Below, in pieces: positions 44,866-55,822 of a stretch of DNA of 64,000 nucleotides. Position numbers and translations under genes: made by a program. The notes beneath the pieces are model-generated. The model did no database searches, was not told where the DNA came from, and worked only from the letters and a program-made list of their open reading frames with translations. Within the stretch, counting starts at the first letter, position 1. Each line of letters begins with the position of its first letter. Origin of the DNA: Arachnopeziza araneosa (taxonomy: Eukaryota > Ascomycota > Leotiomycetes > Helotiales > Arachnopezizaceae); the NCBI GenBank assembly GCA_003988855.1, contig QYAI01000163.1, forward strand, positions 1-64,000. Direction: 5' to 3'.

Positions 44866-46147
44866 AAGTAAAGACGATCTATCGGACGGTGCTGCATCGG
44901 CAGTATGATTGGGGTTATATTTATGTCTGCTCGTGAACAGTAAAGCTTGCGCGATTGCTGCTCCAAATGAAATGAGAAGAAGTGAAAATAGCTGCTCGAA
45001 TCCAGAGGACAGATGAAAAGTCTGCTTTTGCTTGAATTTGGCTGGTCCAACAAAATGACTAATAGACTTGGAAGCACTAGAAGAGGATGTCCTTGATATG
45101 ATCAAAATCATGAGAGAAAGTAACGGCAAGGTCCTCGATTCTCGACATGTAGAGTTTGTGCTCAGCCGCAAGCTAAATCTGCTCCACCCCATCGGGCGCC
45201 AACTTGCACTTACAGACTGCATAAATCGAGATCCTAGCCTGAACGGGCTTCCAAGTGCCTATGAAGATGAAGTCTCAGCGCCACTCGCAGCCTGACCACG
45301 GAGAGTTCCACCTCTGCATATTCCTGCTTCAACCGTCGCAGAGAACATGAGTGAGGCGCTGGTGCCATCGTCCTGAAGCCTACGACAAGGCTGCCTATGA
45401 GATGTTTGTGAAGAGAAATTTTGGGCGAAGACAGATCATGGTCCGAAGCATGAGCAGGAGTGCAGACCATAAAAAGCAAATTAGTATCGAGGTCATACAT
45501 GAGTTGATTAAGTCATCCGCACGTGACCATTTCATTCTTTCCTACCCGACATTTGCTATACCTTAACACCAACCCAAAGGCTATCGAAATATCTTCAATG
45601 GCATACGAGCCACTGCCAGGGACACGTCTCAACATCTAATTACATCTATTGATCACACATGTCTTTGACAAGCATTTCTACCGTCTAATTAGCTATCCAC
45701 TACTCTTACAATTTCAATCTCTGCTTCGCACGCGCACATCTATTATTACCCCTCCTAGGGCATCCCCATCCTGATGTTCATCGCTGCATCAATCTTCCTT
45801 CTCCCTCAAGGCAGAACCCTCTGCTGTCGTTCTTCGACTGCCTCTCTGCCACCTAGCTGGATATGGACATCAACTCCTAATCCATGGCCTAATCTCCAGC
45901 ACCACTAAAATCATCCTCGCCGCCCGTTTGGCTGCCGACCCAGCTTCTCCAAGCCCGTTCTTTGACCAACTTCTCCACATCCTTGAGTTTGCCAGTTGGA
46001 TGTAAAGTGTGTCAACCCCTCGGTTGTCTGGCCATCTCACTCCACACTTTATCAAAAGATGGATGATGGTGTAAGGCGAAATGTATCGTCAGGATTGCTT
46101 GCAATGGGAATCCTTTTCTCGCCAGTTCCCACCGCAACCTTTTCTCT
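44866..46147. other. Chitin synthase upstream region with a coding-like fragment
   Basis: Contains the chitin synthase promoter. On the plus strand 45068-45295 encodes a 75-residue protein-like stretch, from an ATG at 45098 MIKIMRESNGKVLDSRHVEF to a stop at 45295. I could not place it in a family or extend it with confidence. 45351-45566 is another open plus-strand frame. They could be remnants of one gene divergent from the chitin synthase. Confidence 0.3.
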
Positions 46148-46828
46148 TCAACGACGTCCTCTTGTCATACAAACCCATGCTGCGATTAAGATCGAAGGAA
46201 TCCCCATCGCCAACGAGACGATGATACCGACTCTCGTCCCATAGTCAAGGCTATTCCACCCGCTAGCATTTGAGCTGGAGGAAGTAGTGGCCCCAGTACT
46301 TGTAGTCGTTGAGCTGCCACTGCCACCACCCTGTGAAGCGGCTGTCGTTGTAGCAGCCGTCCCTCCTGCTGTCGCGGAAGTGGGTGGATTCGCTACGGGC
46401 CCAACCGAAAACGTCGTCGTCGCAGTCGCGGCACTCGGAGTCGTATCTTCATCACTTGTAAGACAGGTGAGCATAATCGCTGCAAAAGCACCTTTGTATC
46501 TAGCTTGGCAATAATTGTTACCACCAGCGCCATGGTACCAATCCAAAGCTCCTGATACTGTTTCGCACTGAGCATCTTGAAAAGCCCATGCGTTTACATT
46601 GCCGCTTGTGCATGGTGCTGGGTTGATGATGAAGGATTCTAGTCCGGTGGTTACGGCACAGACGTTCAGGGCGAGAGAAACTTTGGGAGTTGTGGTGCTG
46701 GGAGTGCTGCAAGCTTGGTCGACGTAGAATTCCAGAGGGGTACCGTCGCGTCGGTTGAGATTTATGATGTTGCTAGGTGCCGAGTGAGCGCCAGAGATGA
46801 GCGCGAAAAGAATGAGGGACGCAAACAT
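46148..46828 (-). CDS. Ser/Thr-rich single-span surface protein
   Basis: A 226-aa single-exon protein. A signal peptide (MFASLILFALISGAHSAPS) is followed by an ectodomain with about six cysteines (in contexts DQACST, LNVCAV, PAPCTS, AQCETV, NYCQAR, LTCLTS). A stretch of roughly 60 Thr/Ser/Ala/Gly-rich residues follows, then one TM helix (VGIIVSLAMGIPSILIAAWV) and a very short basic tail (TRGRR). This resembles fungal type I surface proteins or wall-stress-sensor-like proteins, but the tail is too short for signalling as in Mid2/Wsc, and it could instead be a GPI-type or structural wall protein. Its promoter is the 46.83-47.1 kb region. The gene at 62.5 kb shares the layout but not the sequence. 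Confidence 0.75.
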   Translation of the reverse strand: MFASLILFALISGAHSAPSNIINLNRRDGTPLEFYVDQACSTPSTTTPKVSLALNVCAVTTGLESFIINPAPCTSGNVNAWAFQDAQCETVSGALDWYHGAGGNNYCQARYKGAFAAIMLTCLTSDEDTTPSAATATTTFSVGPVANPPTSATAGGTAATTTAASQGGGSGSSTTTSTGATTSSSSNASGWNSLDYGTRVGIIVSLAMGIPSILIAAWVCMTRGRR

Positions 46829-48746
46829 GGTGAAGGAGAATATGGGAACGAGACAGGAAAAGCTCTGGGGCTACATGGGGAATTTTAGAGGAACGGCTGA
46901 GGAATATAAAGGACAGGGCTCGGAGCGAGAAATGACCAAGGGGGTCGGTTAGTTCTACCGCCTGACTCTCGATAGGGGGCGATTAACGTGCCGCTGCAAC
47001 AGCGGGAAGAGCTTCGAACAGGGAACTGTAATTTTGAATCATTTGTAGCCACAGCAGACCGTAGAATCTTGATATCGCCAGAGATCAAACCAAACCAAAG
47101 ATGATTTATTCCTCACCATTCGATTTGCAAAGGAAACAGCAACATTCTACGAATTCTTTTCAAACCCGCAAGTAGTCCAAAAATAACAAGCTTTTCGAAT
47201 GGTGGCTAGCGGCTTGCGGGTGGCAGGTTGGATGGGAGGTCGGGTGGTGGGACCTTGGTATTCCTACGGCCTATCATGGCCACAGAACGAGGTTGACCTG
47301 CACAGACTTCCCCCTTTAGGGTTGTGGCGGTATTACTTCCTGCAGCCGAGCAATAGCGTCGAGTCCAGGCTGGTGAGGCTGACCGCCATCCGCATAAGAT
47401 TGGCGTTCGTATTCCAGTCTCGAAAAGGCGCGTTATCGCGACTTACAAATCAGCCCATATGAAATTACCTCGGGTGTGCAGATTCACGGTTTTGGTGCTG
47501 TCCGAGAGAAGATTCGGTTCTATCGATGCGACTGAGACGTTCGGTGCGGCCTTTGGATTTTTGGGTTCGGCGCGGCGAGTTGTGTAATTGATGAGATTGT
47601 TTGTTTTGTTTACGCGTTGAATATTTGGTGTGGGTTGCCGCCAAAAGTCTCGGGAGTCGGGACTATGGGCCGGGCCACAGGCCCTGAGAGACGCCAACAT
47701 GCCCTGGAAACCCCTGTCGCGCCATCGACATCTCTGGTCAGCTTCGACTCGCTGGAATTTCCGCTCCCTCCGCTGTAAGGGAGCCTATCATATCGCTACC
47801 TGGCGCCTCGGGGCCCTGAACAAAGTAGCTCGATAGCGTATCCGCGTTGTTGAGCATACTGAAGTTACCTAGGTAGGCGAAAGGATAAAATTTGTGAAGA
47901 TTATTAATTGCAGCATGTTGACAGCGCTTTCAGGGCCTGAGGCCGATGCCGACTGTGTAGGAAGGGTAAATTTAAGTGTATTGACAGATTTTCATAATTT
48001 CATTCTGAGCAAGAGCGTGCAAGAGATATTTCAAAAGTCATATTAGGTGAGAGAATCCATGTGTAGTTCGTGTTGGTGTCCAGGGTGCATACGTATGTAC
48101 ATTCAGGAAGCAGGACTTGTTTTATAGAGAGCCTCTTGTCACGTGTGTAGGCCCTAAAATCGACTAAAATATTCATGTACCCTACAACCCCACTACACTA
48201 GGTGATAATTATAATAGCTGGGAACCTCGTGATGAATGGCAAAGTCATCGGATATTTGAAATGAGAACTAGTCGTTCTAGTCCAACTCCAGCCAATTCAG
48301 GTCTGTCAAATGTGACAAAGAAAACGGGCGTCCTTGCTTACCGGCGCTTGAAGTTGATGGTAAGTGTGGCATTGGATGGCCATGACGACAAATCTATCAG
48401 CTATCGCGATGTTAGCATTACTGCAAGCTCCTAACTAGGCAAATGAGCTTTAATAGTTATAATAATTGACAAAGAAAATAAGGTGCGAGGTGCAAGATAT
48501 CTTCAGAGATCAAAGATCCACTCTTCCTTCCTCTTCGGGTATAGCGCTTCGCTTACTTGAGCGCTTCTTTATTCGCGGCGCTTTTCGATTCCTGAGTTAA
48601 AAATGACTCAACTTATATTTCACTGCACCACAGGTTGTCATAAGTGTTCTTCGTAATGCACACCACTGTCGATCGATCTTTCCGCTTCTCACATTCGACA
48701 ATTCTTTTAACTTTCATCGTACCCTAGTAAATCGTGTGTGGAGAGG
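46829..48746. other. Spacer between the surface protein and the second HET gene
   Basis: No gene supported. Short plus-strand frames at 47199-47836 overlap a minus-strand frame and show no motif. The stretch 47850-48700 is AT-rich and empty, and should contain the HET promoter. Confidence 0.5.
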
Positions 48747-50990
48747 ATGGACCATCTGCCGCTCATTATTTCACTAGCGGCTCCATCGATACTGGTGCGC
48801 ACGCCTTGGCCGCACTATGATAAGCAAGATTTCTTAGGATATCCAGCTAGAATGGGGTGGGAAAAGAGCCTTTTTGAACACGGCGAAGACTTCTCCAATC
48901 GTGGCACCAAGCGCCTAGAGGAAACGGCCAGATTGCTTTTCGAGTGGCTGTACTTTGGCATGATATACGAGCTTCTAGGCGACGTGTTTGGCGATTTCCT
49001 ATACGGTGGAAGTAATAATAAGCTCACAGGTGATAAATATGTGGTAACTACCCGCAGTCTTCAGAAGCATCTCACGCTGTGGCACGCGCGGGTGCGCAGG
49101 ATGAATTCGATGCAGCTGCAAGAGGAAAAGTTGAAAGTTGAGAACTGTATTTTTGAAGTTCACAGGATTATGGCGTGCCATCACCGAGAGGGCCATCTTA
49201 ATTGTGCCTGGCCGTTGGCTGCCGATGTTTCGATCTTGATAATTTCGTTGATGGAAACATTTGACAACTCAAGAACGTTAGCGTTCTACACTAAGCCCAA
49301 GACAGGCCATTCTGGGGGCCTATTAGATTCTCTACGTGTTGCAAACATTGAGGAGACCATGTCTGAGGCTCGCTGGTGTCCCAATCAAATCAACATGTGT
49401 CGAATCAGATTCAATATCTCCAGCCAATATTACGCCAGTCGATTACAGCGGCCGCTGCAAAGATCTCATAAGTCCTGTTCGACTGAGCAATGTGTCGCAT
49501 ATCAAATTCATGAGACGGAATTGGTTCCTAAGCATACTTCTGTTGGCTGCGAATGTCTTCCTATCACATCGCAAGGCGAAAAATTGAAGGATCTGATTGG
49601 AAGAGAGACGATCCCCTTGGCCAAACTTAGTTTCGGGACAGACAGCAACGATATCACTCTTGAGATTGTCGAGGCGCACCCAAAGCAGGAGTATGTGGCA
49701 ATCTCACATGTTTGGTCGCATGGGCTGGGGAATGCGGTCGGAAATTCTCTCCCGACTTGTCAAATCAAGCGCATTATGAGTATCATTTCCCAGCACTCTA
49801 ATCCTCCGCACCTCTTCTGGCTGGATACGCTCTGCTTGCCCCGCGAACCACTACCTCTCCGAGTTCAAGCTGTTAATAATATCCGAACTATATATGAACA
49901 AGCACACAGGGTACTGGTTTTTGATGAAGAGCTTCTCGATACAACCCTTGACCATTCCCAGACGGTAGAAATTCTGATGAGGATCATGCTATCCGGATGG
50001 ATGAGACGCCTCTGGACGCTTCATGAGCAAGCTGTTTCTTCCAATTTGTGGTTTCAGTTCTCGAACGGCGCGGTCAGACAAGACACCTTGTTGAACCGTG
50101 TCTTAGGAGATAGTGTCCTGGGCAATGGTGCCATAGAGCCTGCAATCGATGTTGTTGCACTTCAGACAGCGTCTCTAATTGCAAATATATCAAAGCTACG
50201 AAATGAGAAAGATGTTCACGTTGCTCTGGCAAAGCTGTGGAATAGCCTTCGGTGGCGAGAGACCAGTTGGAACGAGGACGAGACAATCTGCATGGCCAAC
50301 ATTCTGAAGTTCGACCGACAGCGAGTGGAAGAACTCCAGAATACGTCGTTCGAGTCTCGAATGAGGAAATTCCTCGATTTATTTACGACCTTTCCGAAAG
50401 GTCTTGCGTTTCTTCCAGGTCCGAGAATGCAAGAGGCTAGCTTGGGCTGGGCGCCGTCCTCTTGGCTAATTCGAAGACACAATCTTGATGACCAAAGGGA
50501 ACTCCGGATTGGGCATCAAGAAATCGCTCAGCGAACAAGTTGGGGACTCTTGTTCTCGTGTCATGTATTATTATTAGAGCAAAGCACTAGATTTCCTTAT
50601 ATAGAGGAGGGTCAACGTTTCTGCCTCATCGACGACAGCTACCTTTATACGCTACAAGTGGCCACTCGAATCGCTACAGAAAAGCATATTCAGCTGGAGA
50701 AACCAGACCACATCCGTTTTGCAGTATGTATAGAAGAAGACTCGGAGGGGGCTATACCTTCTCACCAAGGCTTTCGCGCTCTGCTCGTCTCTCTGGAGGA
50801 GAATCTAAACAAATGGAATGATGGAATATTGTATGCTCATTATCAGAGAACACTGGTTGGCTTGTTGTTTCCGAAGAATAAGAGTGTGGTGCCCCCAAGC
50901 ACAGTATTAACTCTCAGCACTGATGCAGACAATGGCTACCTAGCTGTAGAAAGGTGTACTGGTGTCACGAAGATTTGCTGCATTGGGTAA
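48747..50990 (+). CDS. HET-domain protein with long N-terminal extension
   Basis: A single-exon 747-aa protein from the first ATG. The HET core lies mid-protein: EYVAISHVWSHGLGN (near residue 315), HLFWLDTLCLPREP (near 355) and MRRLWTLHEQAVSSNLW (near 415). About 310 residues precede it, without a recognised domain, including a Cys-rich stretch with CSTEQCVAYQIHE and GCECLPI immediately before the core, as in other HET proteins of this layout. The C-terminal 300 residues are unassigned. HET proteins act in nonself recognition after hyphal fusion; the trigger is unknown. No introns or broken motifs seen, so it is likely functional. It shares little beyond the core with the HET gene at the left end. 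Confidence 0.88.
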   Translation: MDHLPLIISLAAPSILVRTPWPHYDKQDFLGYPARMGWEKSLFEHGEDFSNRGTKRLEETARLLFEWLYFGMIYELLGDVFGDFLYGGSNNKLTGDKYVVTTRSLQKHLTLWHARVRRMNSMQLQEEKLKVENCIFEVHRIMACHHREGHLNCAWPLAADVSILIISLMETFDNSRTLAFYTKPKTGHSGGLLDSLRVANIEETMSEARWCPNQINMCRIRFNISSQYYASRLQRPLQRSHKSCSTEQCVAYQIHETELVPKHTSVGCECLPITSQGEKLKDLIGRETIPLAKLSFGTDSNDITLEIVEAHPKQEYVAISHVWSHGLGNAVGNSLPTCQIKRIMSIISQHSNPPHLFWLDTLCLPREPLPLRVQAVNNIRTIYEQAHRVLVFDEELLDTTLDHSQTVEILMRIMLSGWMRRLWTLHEQAVSSNLWFQFSNGAVRQDTLLNRVLGDSVLGNGAIEPAIDVVALQTASLIANISKLRNEKDVHVALAKLWNSLRWRETSWNEDETICMANILKFDRQRVEELQNTSFESRMRKFLDLFTTFPKGLAFLPGPRMQEASLGWAPSSWLIRRHNLDDQRELRIGHQEIAQRTSWGLLFSCHVLLLEQSTRFPYIEEGQRFCLIDDSYLYTLQVATRIATEKHIQLEKPDHIRFAVCIEEDSEGAIPSHQGFRALLVSLEENLNKWNDGILYAHYQRTLVGLLFPKNKSVVPPSTVLTLSTDADNGYLAVERCTGVTKICCIG

Positions 50991-51254
50991 GCTCATTGAA
51001 AGAGTATGTTCTATAGAAACTATCAAGAAGATATTATACTCTACTGAATGAAGTGCCGCCTTCTGCTACCAGAAACGGTCCGCTCAGTTCTCACACAAAA
51101 GTTTCTTCATACCACTCAGCTTATCTAAGTAGATAAGATGGACCTAAGATAAATACATCAGACACCATCTTTCAATGTAGCCAACTGTCTATCGTTTAGA
51201 CCCGAATTTTCATTGTGTCATTGCCTGATTCAAACCGGTAAATTTTTCTCTTCT

Positions 51255-52661
51255 TCAAGAAGAGGCTGGCTCACGAGGAGGTTTGCTCTCTTCGCTGGTA
51301 TGTGTTGTGTCTGAAGTTGAGTTCATCGCGAGGATAGAAACCGGCTCCTTGCTGCATAGATAGCGTCCAGCCTTGTTCTTGAAGACTAATATGTCCTTTG
51401 GATGATCGTCATGGTTCCACTCATCTGGACCTCCCTGACTTTGGACGAAGGCCGCCCTTTTTGCAGCCTTCGACTCCTCCAGGTTTCTCCTCACTTCATT
51501 CCAATGGTGGTCATGATTGACACCTGCGGGAAAGAAATGCTCTAGAAGGGCTAAACCAAGGCCGGGTAACTTTTTTTCCGCGTCATTTAAGACTGACTCA
51601 ACTCCTTTGTTCCGCTGCACGGTTTCGTAGTGCTCCAAAGGAATTCCATGCTCTTCAGGTTGCCTTGTCCGACCAGCTACCCACACGTTTTGTAACATTC
51701 CAACCCCTCCGATCAGTAGCAGAATCCATGTGTCGTCATCCATCCCACCCACCGCGATGAGCACCACAATCCAACCGACGGCTAAGATGCCGATAGAAAG
51801 GCGACGGGAGTGCGGTTCAGGGTGCGCCCGCGGGATCGTGGCCAGGAGATCAAAAGGAGTAACAACCCGATCTCCCTCGATTGTAATCACAAAGACATGC
51901 CCATGCCCATTTCCTCGCGTAAGAGCAAACGCTCGACCCTTTCTAGCCTTTATCGTCGCGCTCTCGTTGTATTTCTCCCGCTTCCACGAGGACAATGAAC
52001 CGGAGCAGAAAGCAAGCAGCGTTCCGGCGCCCGTTACATATAAGATCCTCCAATTCTGGTGATCGTATATGATGGGCAAAACGGCTAGGGCAAATTGCAG
52101 GGCAATCACGACCGAGAACACAAGCCAGTCTACCAAGGACCGACTTGGTTTCCCCACCGGGAGCGAGATTCTGTAGAAATAAATCCCAAGGCCGAAGGCT
52201 TCCCTCTTATTATGGAGTTCAAGATCACGGATTAACCTCCCAAGCACCCACGATTCATTTCGCCGGCAATGGCCTGCATCCACATCGATGACCACAGCCG
52301 TCATATCTGTCTCGGGCATCAGAGACCCATCCGAGAAAGCGGACATGAGAGCGCTGAACGAATACGCGACCCAGCCAAAGCTAAAGGCTACGGGCGTGAT
52401 CGGAAACGTGCCCGCTTCTTGCGCGCATGCTTTTTGAATAATGTCCGCTCCAATGAGAGAGAGTATGGCCAGAATTTCTTTGGGGAAGTTGTACTGGGTG
52501 CGGAGACGCTCGGCAGTTGACGTTGAGCTGCTGTTGTCCGAAGTCTCGGGCCCACCCCAGAAGGATGGAGAGGGAGCTCCGGCTGTAAGAGCGAGGAGTG
52601 CAAGGATACATAACAGAAGAGTGAATCTCATGTTTGCCCCAAATGCACTAGCCATAGCCAT
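51255..52661 (-). CDS. Multi-span membrane protein, uncharacterised
   Basis: A 468-aa single-exon protein, convergent with the HET gene. It begins with a signal-like helix (FTLLLCILALLALTAG), has a hydrophobic segment ITPVAFSFGWVAYSFSALMS, then paired helices WLVFSVVIALQFALAVLPII and ILYVTGAGTLLAFCSGSL. A soluble loop with VFVITIEGDRVVTPFDLL is followed by another pair, LSIGILAVGWIVVLIAVGG and WILLLIGGVGMLQNVWVAG. The C-terminal 130 residues are polar and cytosolic-looking, with the acidic KDILVFKNKAGRYL region and a Ser/Thr-rich end. I recognise the pattern as a recurrent, functionally unknown fungal membrane protein type. Two ATGs lie six bases apart; either could be used. Confidence 0.78.
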   Translation of the reverse strand: MAMASAFGANMRFTLLLCILALLALTAGAPSPSFWGGPETSDNSSSTSTAERLRTQYNFPKEILAILSLIGADIIQKACAQEAGTFPITPVAFSFGWVAYSFSALMSAFSDGSLMPETDMTAVVIDVDAGHCRRNESWVLGRLIRDLELHNKREAFGLGIYFYRISLPVGKPSRSLVDWLVFSVVIALQFALAVLPIIYDHQNWRILYVTGAGTLLAFCSGSLSSWKREKYNESATIKARKGRAFALTRGNGHGHVFVITIEGDRVVTPFDLLATIPRAHPEPHSRRLSIGILAVGWIVVLIAVGGMDDDTWILLLIGGVGMLQNVWVAGRTRQPEEHGIPLEHYETVQRNKGVESVLNDAEKKLPGLGLALLEHFFPAGVNHDHHWNEVRRNLEESKAAKRAAFVQSQGGPDEWNHDDHPKDILVFKNKAGRYLCSKEPVSILAMNSTSDTTHTSEESKPPREPASS

Positions 52662-54301
52662 AGCCGTATTTGCTTGTTAAGAGCGCTTGCCTTAATGCGG
52701 GCCTGTATCGAGGAGTTTGGTATGAGGTGCACATGAGCAGCTCAGCTGGAAGCGCCCAGTTTATTCTTGTCGGGGAAATTACAATGGAAGGTCTGAGAAA
52801 CGATTTGTGCCACGTGCACCAATAAGAGTTGTATGTGGCTTTAACTGAGCTTCTTGTGCGGCTGAAGAGTTATGGCGTTTTAATATCACGTGGTTATGCT
52901 CCGCGATCACCCCTACCAGCAAGGTTTTTCTGGTGTATCCTAATAGAAATATAACACTTCCCTGCGTCTGAGGCTTACAGAACCCACGCCGCCTTGATTT
53001 AGATCGGCTTAGGCTCGGCTCTGTTCATTAGAATTATGAACTTTTTACAAAGCGTCAAGAGGCTGCCTTGCAGTCACGCTAGCCTTGTTATATCTTCCGG
53101 TTATACCGATATACACAGCCTCTGACTGCAAAATCTCGCTGGTGAGCACTATAACCTGTTATAGGCCTTCTTTAGAGTTAACTTTGCAAGATGATAAGAA
53201 ACAAGTAGAATCTTTGACATAAAGAAGTGCATCTAGATGCCGTGAAGTATCGTGTGACAATAGCTGTCTTGATGCAGAGGAGACTGCTTAGGATCTTTCA
53301 GAAAAGCAGGCGAGGCAGGTAGTTCCCATTTCCGTCGTGCAGGACGTGGTTCCTTATCATCCTCATTCAACTCAGCTATCGCCATAGCTCCCAACTCGTC
53401 TTGTCATGGCTGACTTCCGTTCGTCCACGAGACAGATAGGTGTTGCAAATATTTCCGGGCTTCAAGGTCACTATCGAATCTCCTCCTACATATTTCTGTA
53501 ACAGTCTGCTGGCCTTGTCGTCACTGTGGTTGCCTAAGTCTCCATCCTCTATTTCCCGCTCCTGCCCCTTATCTCACATCCCCGTCGAGGACAACATAGC
53601 TCATTACATAGCCGGCCAGCTCGAAATCGTCAGTTGAGCTTCGATCTGCAGACAGAAGATTGCAAAATGTGCATGGCGAGACATTGTGTGGTCGCCCGAT
53701 AGCTTGCTCGAGGTACGTAGAGGGGAGGGAATATGAGGTCGTGAAGGAAAAGAACTTGACAGCTGTGTTTAGAACGCTGCGCCATATAAGGAGGTCATCA
53801 ATTTCTGGTTACTTGTTCGGTTGCGATTAGGGAGCTGGAGATGTTGAAGATGGCCCTCGTTCTCCGTCGCACTTTCGGCATGGAGACTAACATCGACTTT
53901 GGCTTCGGTGCACTTAAGACATAATCTCCCAGCAGCTCAACTTAATCTTTCACCAACCATTGAAGGAACCCGTCGCTATTCCCAGATAGAACGTGGTGAG
54001 CATGCTCACCTAGGCTATTGCTTGGGTCATTGCCTGTTGTTGATCCGTTGTCAAGAGACTGCCTCACTCCTCGTGGAAGTGTTCCCAGCTCCGCAGGCTG
54101 AGTTGTTCCTCGAGTGATCCTCCGCCGAGATTCCTTCTTCTGCTGTGTGGAAGTAGTTGCTCGATAATAGAGAAGTCGTCGTCGTCGATCTTATCGTTGC
54201 ACTCACGTGTGCAAGATTCTATTCAGCTATCCCAGGTTAGTTACTCTCACTATCAGCTCAAACTTTCATTTACTTTATTAATACAAAAAGAACATTACGG
54301 T
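52662..54301. other. Gene-free spacer
   Basis: No gene supported. The plus-strand frames 53440-53637 and 53899-54117 show no motif. A short GTCGTCGTCGTCG run occurs at about 54175. Confidence 0.5.
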
Positions 54302-55822
54302 TCATGAATTATTAGAGACAGTTTTCAGCTGTGGACATTGGCTAGAAAGCATCATCGCTCGTCGTGTATTAATGCCGGTGAACCGGCCTTCTACAGCATT
54401 CCCAACAATAATCCAAGGACTAATATGGCAGGCACGGTTTTCTACTTCCCAGGTCCAGGCCAGGCAAGTATCGTAGTCAGAGAGACAAATTTGAAGACAA
54501 TCCTCTTTTGCCTGCACATCGTTCGTAGTCACTGTCGCCTCATCCAATCTGCCAACGTGGTCCCATTGAGCTCGAAACGGTTCATCAAGGAAGCTGCTTA
54601 GCGTTCGTGCCTCGTACAAGTCCCATATTCCGGCCCAGGAAACAGGGTTTACAACCTCCTTGAATTTGTGACCTGCCGCAAGCATCTGCTCAGGATCCAG
54701 GCCATGAAAGGAGACAAGTGGCGTACAGAAACGGTCTGGTCGGATTTTCGTGAGTCTCGGAGACTCTCCGTTGAAGTGATGAGCATATCGCTCCTCGAGA
54801 TATATCCCACTCTTCATCAACGTGCTGGCTATCAACGCATCCCCCCAACCAGCAGTGAGAGACTCGATGTTGAACGCGGAGATGAGTTTGGAATTCTGGA
54901 CGAAGACGCGTCGCATGGCTGCTTGTGAAATGACGATCGCCGAGCCTCCATGCGCAAACCGTGTTACATAGGTGCCTCCAATCGCATTTCCGATGTAATG
55001 AGGAACGGAGGAATCAAGGTGTTCGAGAAGGAGTTTGAGAGAGGGTTCTAAGATAAATGTATCGTCATCCAATAGAATGTACCACTTTTTATTCGGCAGC
55101 AACTTGTAACCAAGCTCGAGTCCGGAAACGTGCTTTATTACGGTAAGCAGACCGTATGGTACAAAAAATAAAAACAGTAGGTCATGACATTAAAGGTTGG
55201 AAATTCCCGCAAATAGTTCACATAATGCACAGGAATGAGCAGCCGCAATCGAAAGCAGAATGATGTAAAAGGATGTAAGAATGGAACTTGCCTTCATTAT
55301 ATCCAATTCCCATCCATGTGTTTTTCCAATCGAAATTGCCAATTCTCTATCTCCAGCAGCTATCGCAGATGTAAGCTCCGAATAATACTTCATTCGAGTA
55401 GCATTGAGCTGCGGTGATATGTTTTCTCTGTTGATCATCCAAGCCAGCGCGTTGTGTACCGGCACTTCCATGCCGTTGCTACTGAAATGTGATCCTGGCG
55501 ACGTGGAATAGTCGCCAACGGGTACAATATTTCTTAGGCTTCCAGGATTGACAGTCGCTTTCAACTTTGCAGCTAGTCGTTCTTGAGTCGAAAAGCCAGT
55601 CTTGATGAGCATAGCTACATCGTCCATATCGATCTGGAAAGGCGGTGGTTCCGATATCCACCTGTCATTTGGTGCCATTGCTCCAGTGATGGCATTGAAG
55701 TGCCATCGAATAATGAGAACTAGTTTGTTATTGTATGGCAGCGAGAACCATAGTAATCCTAAAAAGACAACAACTATCAAAGCGTTTGATCGGAGACGGA
55801 GCCGAGGAACATGATTTAACAT
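54302..55822 (-). CDS. Fringe-like glycosyltransferase (GT31-type) with Cys-rich C-terminal domain
   Basis: Two exons, 55822-55292 and 55132-54302, give 453 aa. The 159-nt intron has a GC donor (AAG/GCAAGT) and AAAG acceptor, and the join GWELDIMK-HVSGLELGYKLL is in frame. It is a type II Golgi-style protein: one TM helix near the N-terminus (NALIVVVFLGLLWFSLPY) and a lumenal domain with KWYILLDDDTFI (near residue 200, DxD metal site), HYIGNAIGG, FAHGGSAIVISQAAM (near 240) and WGDALIAS, as in Fringe/beta-1,3-glycosyltransferase relatives. The last 70 residues carry four cysteines (EDCLQICLSDYDTC, RACHISP), resembling the Apple/PAN-like tail of many fungal members. It is expected to transfer a hexose in the secretory pathway; donor and acceptor are unknown. 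Confidence 0.83.

Noticed and set aside
53440..54117. Short plus-strand frames between the membrane protein and glycosyltransferase
   Set aside because: No motif, no intron signals joining them, and ordinary for non-coding sequence.
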